Origin: an uncultured Agathobacter sp.
GTDB lineage: Bacteria > Bacillota > Clostridia > Lachnospirales > Lachnospiraceae
DNA: 64,000 bases
Assembly: GCA_934307695.1 (NCBI GenBank)
Contig: CAKRCS010000006.1
Span: 103,489 to 167,488, forward strand
Direction of reading: 5' to 3'
The notes beneath the pieces were generated by a model. That model did not search any database and had not been told where the DNA came from. It saw nothing but the letters and a program-made list of their open reading frames with translations. Of the stretch, positions 27,493 through 35,629 are shown one piece after another. The position numbers and the translations under genes are program-made. The stretch's first letter is position 1. The number at the start of each line of letters is the position of its first letter.

Positions 27493-27521
27493 ATTATATA
27501 ACAAAAGGGAGGGCTAGGCAA
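27493..27521 (-). promoter_or_regulatory. Probable promoter of the pilus cluster
   Basis: On the minus strand TTGCCT (27521-27516), a 17-base spacer and a perfect TATAAT (27498-27493) lie about 28 bases before the start of the Cache-GGDEF-EAL gene. No comparable promoter is seen at pilB, so this is likely the main entry point for the cluster. Confidence 0.7.
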
Positions 27522-27546
27522 TGGGTATTGTCCATACATTTGTACA

Positions 27547-27583
27547 TTTTTTCGTGTTTTTTCGTATTTTTTCGTTGTTTTTT
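27547..27583. promoter_or_regulatory. Four helically phased A6 tracts upstream of the pilus promoter
   Basis: T6 runs (A6 on the minus strand) occupy 27547-27552, 27557-27562, 27567-27572 and 27578-27583, with spacings of 10, 10 and 11 bp. A-tracts in phase with the helix are known to cause intrinsic curvature. They lie 25-62 bp upstream of the -35 box, where curvature or an UP-like element can raise transcription. Confidence 0.7.
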
Positions 27584-27607
27584 CAGACTTGTTTCTACGA
27601 AAACGTT

Positions 27608-27630
27608 TACGTTGTGATGAGCAACGTAAA
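27608..27630. other. Small hairpin between the phased tracts and the terminator
   Basis: TTACGTTG (27608-27615), seven bases, CAACGTAA (27623-27630): a perfect 8-bp inverted repeat. It could be a protein-binding dyad or part of the terminator region. Confidence 0.5.
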
Positions 27631-27680
27631 AAAATCAGGGCAGACCAAACCGATTCCCATCGAATTTGATCTGCCCTGAA
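27629..27680 (-). terminator. Rho-independent terminator after the GGGtGRT gene
   Basis: On the minus strand TCAGGGCAGA pairs with TCTGCCCTGA, the inner region extends the stem further (CAAAT/GTTTG and CGAT/ATCG), and seven T follow. It separates the GGGtGRT operon from the pilus cluster. Confidence 0.9.
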
Positions 27681-27706
27681 GCTGACTGTTTTACGTTATT
27701 TTTGAT

Positions 27707-28717
27707 TTAGAACTTGCCAGCCTTGTGAGCTTCCTCAACAAGTACGGCAACTGCAACGGTAGCACCTACCATTGGGTTGTTACCCATTCCGATAAGTCCC
27801 ATCATCTCTACGTGAGCCGGTACGGAAGATGATCCAGCGAACTGTGCGTCAGAGTGCATACGTCCCAAGGTATCGGTCATACCGTAGGAAGCAGGACCTG
27901 CCGCCATGTTGTCCGGGTGAAGGGTACGTCCTGTACCACCGCCGGATGCAACTGAGAAGTATTTCTTACCCTGCTCGATGCATTCCTTCTTGTATGTACC
28001 TGCAACCGGATGCTGGAAGCGAGTCGGGTTGGTAGAGTTACCGGTGATGGAAACGCCAACGTTCTCGTGATGCATGATTGCAACGCCTTCCTGAACGTCA
28101 TCTGCGCCGTAGCACTTAACGGTTGCGCGGAGACCATCTGAATATGCCTTCTCGTAAACGATGTTAAGCTTTGCTGCCTTGTAATCGTACTTGGTCTCAA
28201 CATAGGTAAATCCGTTGATACGGGAAATGATCTGTGCCGCGTCCTTTCCAAGTCCGTTTAAGATAACGCGAAGCGGCTTCTGGCGAACGCGGTTTGCCTT
28301 CTCAGCGATACCGATCGCACCCTCTGCTGCTGCGAAAGACTCATGTCCTGCTAAGAAGCAGAAGCACTCTGTCTCCTCTTCCAAAAGCATCTTGCCAAGG
28401 TTACCATGTCCAAGACCTACCTTACGATGGTCTGCAACGGAACCCGGAATACAGAATGCCTGAAGTCCCTCTCCGATTGCTGCTGCTGCGTCTGCTGCTC
28501 TTGTGCATCCCTTCTTGATCGCGATAGCTGCACCTACAACGTATGCCCAGCATGCATTCTCAAAACAGATCGGCTGAATCTTCTTAACCTGATCGTAAAC
28601 ATCAAGTCCAGCGTCCTTTGTGATCTTCTCAGCTTCTTCGATAGAGCTGATACCATAGCTGTTAAGAACAGCGTTAATCTGGTCAATTCTTCTTTCGTAT
28701 GATTCAAATAAAGCCAT
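27707..28717 (-). CDS. GGGtGRT protein, function unknown
   Basis: The 336-residue product contains the name-giving motif SGGGTGRTLHP near residue 265 and a conserved glycine/alanine-rich C-terminus (GLIGMGNNPMVGATVAVAVLVEEA). Several segments look like nucleotide- or cofactor-binding loops, for example LGHGNLGKMLLEEETECFCFLAGHESFAAAEGA near 100-130, but I recognise no catalytic family. Cys occurs at CFENACWAY, KKGC, FCIPG and CFCF. It is encoded right after a NifU/IscU-like scaffold gene (33 bases), and a strong terminator follows, so the two form an operon. AAAGGAG precedes the ATG. The partnership suggests a role linked to metal or Fe-S chemistry, by inference only. Confidence 0.8.
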   Translation of the reverse strand: MALFESYERRIDQINAVLNSYGISSIEEAEKITKDAGLDVYDQVKKIQPICFENACWAYVVGAAIAIKKGCTRAADAAAAIGEGLQAFCIPGSVADHRKVGLGHGNLGKMLLEEETECFCFLAGHESFAAAEGAIGIAEKANRVRQKPLRVILNGLGKDAAQIISRINGFTYVETKYDYKAAKLNIVYEKAYSDGLRATVKCYGADDVQEGVAIMHHENVGVSITGNSTNPTRFQHPVAGTYKKECIEQGKKYFSVASGGGTGRTLHPDNMAAGPASYGMTDTLGRMHSDAQFAGSSSVPAHVEMMGLIGMGNNPMVGATVAVAVLVEEAHKAGKF

Positions 28718-28750
28718 TGTATTTCGTTCTCCTTTCGTTATTTTCCCCGA

Positions 28751-29443
28751 CTACTCTTGTCTTGGGTCGATGATCTTAACTGCATCCGCAACACGGCCGT
28801 ACTGACCCTTTGCCTTCTCCCATGCGGTGTTCGGATCATCACCCTTCTTGATGAAGTCAGTCATCTTTCCAAGGGAAACGAACTGATATCCGATAACTTC
28901 GTTGTTCTCATCCAAAGCAATTCCGGTTACATAGCCCTCTGCCATCTCAAGGTAACGGACACCCTTCTCTCTGGTTGCATACATCGTACCAACCTGAGAA
29001 CGAAGTCCCTTTCCAAGATCCTCAAGTCCTGCTCCTACTGCAAGACCGTCATCGGAAAATGCGCTCTGGGTACGTCCGTATACGATCTGAAGGAACAGCT
29101 CTCTCATTGCTGTGTTGATCGCGTCACATACAAGGTCCGTATTAAGAGCTTCAAGAATGGTCTTGCCCTGAAGGATTTCTGCTGCCATAGCTGCAGAATG
29201 TGTCATACCTGAGCATCCGATGGTCTCAACGAGTGCCTCTTCAATAACACCATTCTTAACATTCAGTGAGAGCTTGCAGGCACCCTGCTGTGGTGCACAC
29301 CAGCCTACACCGTGTGTAAAGCCTGAAATGTCCTCAATCTTTTTTGCATGTACCCATTTTCCCTCTTCCGGGATTGGAGCTGGCTCATGCTTTGCGCCCT
29401 TAGCAACAGGACACATGTTCTGAACTTCTTTCGTGTAAATCAT
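28751..29443 (-). CDS. NifU/IscU-like iron-sulfur scaffold-related protein, partner of GGGtGRT
   Basis: The 230-residue product has an IscU-like core, ALVETIGCSGMTHSAAMAAEILQGK, in which the Cys of GCSGMTHS matches the first scaffold ligand region of IscU/NifU. Further cysteines are MCPVAKG, GWCAPQQGACKL and DLVCDAI, more than a normal IscU. The C-terminal 100 residues (YATREKGVRYLEMAEGYVTG and after) are not part of IscU. I chose the ATG at 29443 because GAAAGGAG is upstream. It precedes the GGGtGRT gene in a two-gene operon. It may build or transfer an Fe-S cluster for that partner; no isc or suf genes are nearby. Confidence 0.78.
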   Translation of the reverse strand: MIYTKEVQNMCPVAKGAKHEPAPIPEEGKWVHAKKIEDISGFTHGVGWCAPQQGACKLSLNVKNGVIEEALVETIGCSGMTHSAAMAAEILQGKTILEALNTDLVCDAINTAMRELFLQIVYGRTQSAFSDDGLAVGAGLEDLGKGLRSQVGTMYATREKGVRYLEMAEGYVTGIALDENNEVIGYQFVSLGKMTDFIKKGDDPNTAWEKAKGQYGRVADAVKIIDPRQE

Positions 29444-29620
29444 TATAAGACTCCTTTCAAGAATAATTATTCTGTCGTATCGATTTTCACTCGACACACT
29501 GACCTCATTTTCGCACATTTTTTTTCATAAGTCTAGTACCAAGGATATTCTTTTTTTGATTTTTGTTAATTATTTATCAAAACATTTCCGTAAGTGTATC
29601 TTTCATCCAAAAAATGCACA

Positions 29621-30301
29621 TTATTTTTCGATTTTCTTCACCACATGATCGGCATCCTTAAAAATAGAGCCTGCCGGGATCACTCCCCGGACACGCGAAA
29701 GCGGGTACACATTGGAGTGTGGTCCGATCACGGTTCCCGGATTTAAGACGGAATTGCAGCCGACTTCCACATAATCACCGAGCATCGCGCCGAACTTCTT
29801 TCTTCCGGTCGCGATCTCCTCCTTCGTATCATAAAGGTCTTTTACGACAACAAGCGTCTTATCGGACTTCACATTGGATGTGATCGAGCCTGCACCCATG
29901 TGGGATTTGTAGCCCAAAATGGAATCTCCGACATAATTGTAGTGCGGAACCTGTACGCTGTTAAAAATGATCACGTTCTTAAGCTCCGTTGAATTGCCTA
30001 CCACAGAGCCTTTTCCGACGATCGCACTGCCGCGGATGAATGCACAGTGGCGGATCTCTGCCTCCTCGTCAATGATGAGCGGTCCGTGGAGGTACGCGCT
30101 CTCAAATACGGTCGCGTTTTTTGCCACCCAGATGTCCTCTCCTCTTTGCTCGTAGATCTCCGGGTCAAGTGTCGGTCCAAGCTCCCGGATAAAATCACCG
30201 ATCCCGTTTAATGCCTCCCACGGGTATGTAAACTGTGCCAGATACTCTCCGGCGATGCTTTCCTCTAAGTTGTAGAGGTTCTTAATCTCTGCTGTCTGCA
30301 T
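29621..30301 (-). CDS. Left-handed beta-helix protein (GlmU C-terminal-like)
   Basis: The 226-residue product is dominated by hexapeptide repeats of the type AYLHGP-LIIDEE-AEIRHC-AFIRGS-AIVGKG, which form a left-handed parallel beta-helix as in GlmU acetyltransferase domains. There is no N-terminal pyrophosphorylase domain: the first 50 residues are helical (NLYNLEESIAGEYLAQFTY). Conserved elements around NYVGDSILGYKSHMGAGSITSN resemble the acyl-CoA/sugar-phosphate site of GlmU. It may be an acetyl- or nucleotidyl-sugar enzyme, often annotated UDP-N-acetylglucosamine pyrophosphorylase-like; substrate unknown. AAAGGGAAG precedes the ATG. It follows topB by 37 bases and probably shares its operon. 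Confidence 0.75.
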   Translation of the reverse strand: MQTAEIKNLYNLEESIAGEYLAQFTYPWEALNGIGDFIRELGPTLDPEIYEQRGEDIWVAKNATVFESAYLHGPLIIDEEAEIRHCAFIRGSAIVGKGSVVGNSTELKNVIIFNSVQVPHYNYVGDSILGYKSHMGAGSITSNVKSDKTLVVVKDLYDTKEEIATGRKKFGAMLGDYVEVGCNSVLNPGTVIGPHSNVYPLSRVRGVIPAGSIFKDADHVVKKIEK

Positions 30302-30338
30302 GCTGCTTCCCTTTCTGTTCTAATATCTAATTTATGCT

Positions 30339-33300
30339 TCATGGTTCCTGCGAAGTCAGGTTATCTTCCGCCCCTTCATTGCTGGGCTGTTGTGTAACCG
30401 GCTGCTGGGCTTCTGCCGGTGCACTCTCCGGTTGCTGTACCGCCGACTGCGTTTCCGCCTCATTGCCTGATGACTGTTCTACGTTCTGCGCCGCCGGTTC
30501 ATCCTTGCGGTCGAAGTCAAACTTTATCGTGTCATCCTCATACTTAAGGTACGCATCAAAAACATTCCCTGCCTTTGACGTAAAACCGCTTATCTTTTCC
30601 TTTGATTTTCCTTCCGTCAATAAGGTAAGGATCGTCTCCTCCGGCAGCGAAACCTTCGCCACGGTGTGCCACAGCTTGAAGCCGCACTCGCATTCATACT
30701 GCCATTGTCCGCGTTTCATCAATGCATGGCACTTCGGACATGGCACATTGGAATCCTGCGGCTTGGGCTTCTCCGGGAAGTCAAATTCGACGTTGCCCTC
30801 CTCCGTCAGCTTAAGCGGCGCCTCAAACATCATTCCGGTTTTTGCGACAAAGCCCGAAACCGGTCCGAGCTTCTTCTTCGTCAAAAGCTCACGCACCTGA
30901 TTCTCTTTGAGCTTAACGCCCGCGATCTGACCGATCGCGAATTTGCAGCTGTCTTCCTTATCCTTAACGTTGTTGATACAGCGGTACCCATACGGTGTGA
31001 TCACAATCTTGCCCTTGCACAGCGGGCATTCGGCATCCTTTAACGTGAGCGGTTCAAGATCTTCAAAGTCGAACCTTAAGCCCGTCACTTTTCCGTCTTC
31101 GTCCTTTGCAAGTACGACACGCGCATCGAACTTCTTGCCGGATTTCGATTTAAAGCCGCGGATCGTCTCCGTGCGTCCATCGGTCAAAAGCTGCTTTACC
31201 TGTGATTCCGTGAGTGACTTTTCTGACATCTTTCCGATTGCAAAACGGCAGCTGTCCGGATCATCCTTTTTGTAATTGGCGCAGCCGAAGCCAAACGGCG
31301 TTGCGATGATCTCGCCCTGACAGATCGGGCAGACAACTCCGGCAACCTTCTTTGCTTCAACATGTTCAAAGTCGAACTGGATGCTTGGCTTTCCACTCTC
31401 ATCCTCCGTCAGGATCAGGCACGCATCAAATTTTTTCTTGTTCTTCGACTTGAAGCCGCGGATCGTATCTGTCTTTTTCTCCGTCAGAAGCTGCCTGACA
31501 TTCGCAGCCGTAAGACTTTTTCCCGCGATCTGTCCGATGGAGAAGCGGCAGCTATCCGGATCGTCCTTCTTAAAATTGACGCAGCCAAAGCCAAACGAGG
31601 TCTTTCGGATCTGTCCACCACAGATCGGGCAGACAACCTCCGGCAGGATCTCCGGCTCTACGTCTGCAAAATCAAATACAATACGGACGGAACGCTTCGC
31701 AGCATCTCCGGCAGATGTGCTGTCTCCGGCATGCGTATTGTCGCCATCGTGTGTGCTGTCGCCTGCTGGTGCATTGTCTCCGGCAGACCGACTTCCTTCA
31801 TCTTCCGTTTCCAACTTTAACATCGCGTTAAAGCGTTTCCCGGACTTGGACTTAAAGCCCTTGATCACCTCGGTATGCCGTTCCTCTCCGAGAAGGAGCT
31901 TTACCTGCTCCTCCGGCACGATCAGCCCCGCGATCTCCCCGATATTAAAATTACATCCAGATTTATCTTTCTTATAATTTGCACATCCGTATCCAAACGG
32001 GGTGGTCACGATCTCGCCGCCGCACACCGGACACTTCGCGCCGATCTTTCGTCTGGCGCCGGCTCCCCTTGCATCTCTCCCGGCATAATCACTGATCCGC
32101 TCCGCAAGTGTTCCTCGGATGTCCTGCTGGATCATGGAAAGGGTTTCCTTGCGGATAAAGTCCTCCAGCTTGTTGCGGTAATCCCAGAAATCTACCGTTC
32201 CCTGCGTTATGCCGTCAAGTCCCTTTTCCCAGGAGGCGGTCATCTTCGGATTAAGCAGCGCCGGAACTGTCATGTTCACAACCTCATAAACCATCTCGCC
32301 GAGATTCTCCGGACTTAAGATCTGTGTCTTTTTGTTTAGGTTCAGGTAGCCGATCCGCACCAGCTTCTGAATGATCTCCGCGCGCGTCGCGGAGGTTCCG
32401 ATTCCGGAGCCTTTGATCTGCTCACGAAGCTCTTCATCCTCGATCAGCTGTCCGGCATTTTCCATTGCAAGCACCATCGAACCAGAGGTGTAGCGCTTCG
32501 GAGGTGAAGTCTTTCCGAACTTGATGCTGTATCCGTTTACGTCAACTTCATCCTCGTTCTTAAGTGTATCGGCAAGCTCCAGTAGCACCTTCGGGTTGAC
32601 GACCGGCTCCGTATTTTCCGAATCCTCATTCTCCGGATCCGAAAGTGTCTGTCCGCCCAGGATCCTTGCGTTTTCTTCCTCGAAGGATTTCTTTTTCGGC
32701 GGTGCTGCCACCTCTAAAAAGCCCGGCTTCTTTAACACCTTCGTGCCTGCAAAAAACTGTTCCGTCTTGTCCCCGCACGCAACCCCTACGACCAGCTTCA
32801 CATTTTCATATTCTGCCGGTGGATAAAAGATGCTTAAGAACCGGCGCACGATCACATCAAAAACAGCCCGCTGTAAAGAGTTCAGACTGTTAAGCTCTGT
32901 GAGCTGTCCAGTAGGGATGATCGCGTAGTGGTCTGTAACCTTGCTGTCATCCGTATATTGTGTGTTTGTTATATTTGCATATAATTTCTTGTTCAGTATT
33001 GCTTCCACATAAGAAGCGGTCGGTTCATAGTTTCTGAGCCTGCTGATGTTCTTGGATATCTCCTTTGCGATCGCAGAGGAAAGCACTCGCGCATCCGTTC
33101 TCGGATAAGTCGTCAGCTTCTTCTCATACAGATCCTGCGCAATCTGCAGCGTCTCATCCGGGCTTATCTTAAATCGCTTTGAACACTCTGCCTGCAGCTC
33201 CGCAAGGTTGAACAGTAACGGTGCGCGCTTTTTTGTCGTTCCCTTTTCGATGGAAAGTACCTTCGCCGGTCTGCCTTCTAGGGATTCCATGAACGCAATG

Positions 33301-34109
33301 GCATCCTTTTCCTCGCGGAAGCCGTTTTCCTTGTATAAAAGCGGAGAGTCCAGATACTTTGAGGTGTCCGTGGTCTTCCACTCTCCCTCAACACCCGCTT
33401 TCGTAAAACTGCCTACCACACGGTAAAAGGGAGTCTCCTTGAAATTGCGGATCTCGCGCTCACGGATGACTACCATTCCAAGCACACACGTCATTACACG
33501 ACCTACTGCAATCGCCGTATACGACTTTGTACCGGCGGCATCATTTAAGAGATTTCCGTACTTAACAGACATCACACGCGAGAAATTGATTCCCATCGCA
33601 TAGTCCTCGATTGTCCGCATGATGCCGGAGCGTCCGAGATTTGCGTAATCCGCCATCGGCCGTGCCTGACGGATTCCGCGCAGGATTTCCTCCTCCGTCT
33701 GCGAATCGATCCAGACGCGCAGCTCCTCCATTCCTTCTCGCACTCCGCCGTAATTTCGGATATTCTCCTCAATCGTCTGTCCTTCTTTTCCGGCATCGCC
33801 CGCCCAGTATACGCGGTCAATGTCCTCTCTCTGGAGCATTCCGTGCACAATATCATATTGACTTTTAACTTCTTTGATCACATCATATTTGTAATCTTTC
33901 GGCAAAAACGGCAGGTCTTCCAACCGCCATTTCTTGTATTTCATATCGTAGGCTTCCGGATACACCAGCCCGACCAGATGACCTACGCACCAGGTTATGA
34001 CATAATCCTGGTTCTCTATGTAACCGTTCTGCCGTCCGCTCACATGAAGCACATTCGCAAATTCACGCGCAACCGACGGTTTCTCGGTTATGATTAACGA
34101 TTTTCCCAT
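30339..34109 (-). CDS. topB: DNA topoisomerase III (type IA) with five C-terminal zinc modules
   Basis: The 1256-residue product starts MGKSLIITEKPSVAREFANV, the Toprim domain of type IA topoisomerases, with the DAGKEGQT metal motif near residue 108. The active-site region LTTYPRTDAR lies near residue 340. After the core (about 1-680), five modules follow, each CPxC...C...C plus a GFKSKSGKxFxA tail; the fifth is abbreviated. Modules are about 80-95 residues. A low-complexity AGD(N/S)TH insert separates modules 1 and 2. Typical bacterial TopB is 650-730 residues, so this form is nearly doubled. It starts at ATG 34109, just after the stop of the ATPase-like gene (coupled translation); a GTG four codons earlier is possible. 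Confidence 0.9.
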   Translation of the reverse strand: MGKSLIITEKPSVAREFANVLHVSGRQNGYIENQDYVITWCVGHLVGLVYPEAYDMKYKKWRLEDLPFLPKDYKYDVIKEVKSQYDIVHGMLQREDIDRVYWAGDAGKEGQTIEENIRNYGGVREGMEELRVWIDSQTEEEILRGIRQARPMADYANLGRSGIMRTIEDYAMGINFSRVMSVKYGNLLNDAAGTKSYTAIAVGRVMTCVLGMVVIREREIRNFKETPFYRVVGSFTKAGVEGEWKTTDTSKYLDSPLLYKENGFREEKDAIAFMESLEGRPAKVLSIEKGTTKKRAPLLFNLAELQAECSKRFKISPDETLQIAQDLYEKKLTTYPRTDARVLSSAIAKEISKNISRLRNYEPTASYVEAILNKKLYANITNTQYTDDSKVTDHYAIIPTGQLTELNSLNSLQRAVFDVIVRRFLSIFYPPAEYENVKLVVGVACGDKTEQFFAGTKVLKKPGFLEVAAPPKKKSFEEENARILGGQTLSDPENEDSENTEPVVNPKVLLELADTLKNEDEVDVNGYSIKFGKTSPPKRYTSGSMVLAMENAGQLIEDEELREQIKGSGIGTSATRAEIIQKLVRIGYLNLNKKTQILSPENLGEMVYEVVNMTVPALLNPKMTASWEKGLDGITQGTVDFWDYRNKLEDFIRKETLSMIQQDIRGTLAERISDYAGRDARGAGARRKIGAKCPVCGGEIVTTPFGYGCANYKKDKSGCNFNIGEIAGLIVPEEQVKLLLGEERHTEVIKGFKSKSGKRFNAMLKLETEDEGSRSAGDNAPAGDSTHDGDNTHAGDSTSAGDAAKRSVRIVFDFADVEPEILPEVVCPICGGQIRKTSFGFGCVNFKKDDPDSCRFSIGQIAGKSLTAANVRQLLTEKKTDTIRGFKSKNKKKFDACLILTEDESGKPSIQFDFEHVEAKKVAGVVCPICQGEIIATPFGFGCANYKKDDPDSCRFAIGKMSEKSLTESQVKQLLTDGRTETIRGFKSKSGKKFDARVVLAKDEDGKVTGLRFDFEDLEPLTLKDAECPLCKGKIVITPYGYRCINNVKDKEDSCKFAIGQIAGVKLKENQVRELLTKKKLGPVSGFVAKTGMMFEAPLKLTEEGNVEFDFPEKPKPQDSNVPCPKCHALMKRGQWQYECECGFKLWHTVAKVSLPEETILTLLTEGKSKEKISGFTSKAGNVFDAYLKYEDDTIKFDFDRKDEPAAQNVEQSSGNEAETQSAVQQPESAPAEAQQPVTQQPSNEGAEDNLTSQEP

Positions 34110-34121
34110 ACTTGCACTCAC

Positions 34122-35483
34122 TTACAGTTCATTCATATCGATCAGTACAAACCGCTGATCCATTGTAACGTATTTTTTCAGCTCCGGTTCAAAGTCCGTA
34201 GCGGAAAACAGGTAATAGTGATCCGAATTCAGCTTTGCCTGCTCCATTGCAGTCGCCATATCCTCACACATCTGCATTGTCATAAGCGGCTGATTCCAGT
34301 TGCAGAAGCCGATCATGTTCTGGCGGTCTGCGCTCTGTGCGATAATGTCAATATTACCATTCTTGCCAACCCACGTTCCGACCTTATGGATACGAAGCGG
34401 CAATTTTCCCATCTGATTTAATATCATCAGATACTCCGTGCAGACATCCCTAAAATAACGCTTTAAGTATGCATCCAGCTCCGGTGCGATATATGTATCA
34501 TAAAACTGCTCCGGGTCCATCTGATAAAGGTCTGACTGATTCGGATAGATGAATTTAAACCAGAAATTAACAAATGTATCCTTGATCTGGTAAACGCCCT
34601 TTTTCGCATTTTCCCAGCCTCCGGTCTCAAAGGATACCAGCTTCTCCACGATATCAAAATGGCTTAAATTCTTCATATATACGCTGATCTTCGCACGGGA
34701 AAATCCCGTTGAGTGGAACAGCTCATTTAACTTATTGTCCCCGCGCGCAATTGCTGCAAGTATCGTGCTGTAAACAGAAAGCTCTCTCAGCTCTGCGGCG
34801 ATCACATCCTCTGCCTCTGTAAACAAGGCTCCCTCCGGGCTTAACACCAGACGGCAGATGTTTGAGCGGATATCCTGCGTTTCATCCCATTTATCCAGAT
34901 ATGCCGGAACGCCGCCGAGCACTCCGTAGATTTTGATGCAGTCGCGCACGCTCGTCCTTGGAAATGCGCGCACTGCTTCAAGGAAATTATAGTTTTCAAT
35001 CTCGATCTGTCCGTCGATGCGCTTGGCATCCTCCCCGAACGCCTCTGCGGCCTCCTGCCTCGCCCAGACAAGTGAGGACGATACCAAGAGGATCAGAACC
35101 GGCCCTGGATAGAGCCGCTTCATGCGCAGCTTTACGATGCTTTGAATGAACTCCGGATCCTTTTTGATGACATACTGTGCCTCATCAATCACCACGACAA
35201 GCTTGCTTGGATCACCGGACTTGATCCGGTTGAAGTATTCATCATAGGTATCCCGCTGCAGCTTTGCATTGAACTGTCTTTCGATCTCTTTTCCCATCAT
35301 CCTGCGCTGTTCTAACGCGGATGCCTGACGGCAGCGATAGTAAAAGTGCTTTTTATTTTTGACAAACTCCTTGATCAGTTCTTCCTTCTGGCAGCCTCTT
35401 CTTCCATATAATAAAAGCATCTGGTTGCCTGATTTTTCATAGTAGCTTTCCAGCTTTTTCAAATCAGTTGTTCTCGCGTTCAT
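34122..35483 (-). CDS. ATPase-fold protein (archaeal ATPase/DUF234-like) with degenerate P-loop
   Basis: The 453-residue product resembles the family of AAA-type ATPases with a C-terminal DUF234 domain. Expected Walker A GRRRxGKT is replaced by LLYGRRGCQKEELIKEF, which lacks the Gly before Lys and the Thr after it. Walker B, KLVVVIDEAQYV, is intact, and the family segment GGVPAYLDKWD is present. The C-terminal region has GKNGNIDIIAQSADRQ, like the restriction-nuclease-type motif of DUF234 proteins. AGGAGAG precedes the ATG. Its stop is 12 bases before the topB ATG, so the two are probably co-translated. It may have become an ATP-binding or purely structural adaptor; function unknown. Confidence 0.7.
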   Translation of the reverse strand: MNARTTDLKKLESYYEKSGNQMLLLYGRRGCQKEELIKEFVKNKKHFYYRCRQASALEQRRMMGKEIERQFNAKLQRDTYDEYFNRIKSGDPSKLVVVIDEAQYVIKKDPEFIQSIVKLRMKRLYPGPVLILLVSSSLVWARQEAAEAFGEDAKRIDGQIEIENYNFLEAVRAFPRTSVRDCIKIYGVLGGVPAYLDKWDETQDIRSNICRLVLSPEGALFTEAEDVIAAELRELSVYSTILAAIARGDNKLNELFHSTGFSRAKISVYMKNLSHFDIVEKLVSFETGGWENAKKGVYQIKDTFVNFWFKFIYPNQSDLYQMDPEQFYDTYIAPELDAYLKRYFRDVCTEYLMILNQMGKLPLRIHKVGTWVGKNGNIDIIAQSADRQNMIGFCNWNQPLMTMQMCEDMATAMEQAKLNSDHYYLFSATDFEPELKKYVTMDQRFVLIDMNEL

Positions 35484-35563
35484 CGTTTCTCTCCTGTAAT
35501 TGCCGTATGGAGGGCACTGCCCTTTTAATATATAATATCACGATTGAATTTTTGTAGCAACTT

Positions 35564-35606
35564 AAAAAACTGCCGTTTTCCCACTCTCGTGGAAAAACAG
35601 CAGTTT
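35564..35606 (-). terminator. Rho-independent terminator after asd
   Basis: On the minus strand AACTGC(T)GTTTTTCCAC pairs with GTGGGAAAAC(G)GCAGTT around a short loop, followed by T6. It lies just after the asd stop codon. Confidence 0.85.
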
Positions 35607-35629
35607 CCTTTCATCTAAGCTCGCTTTTA

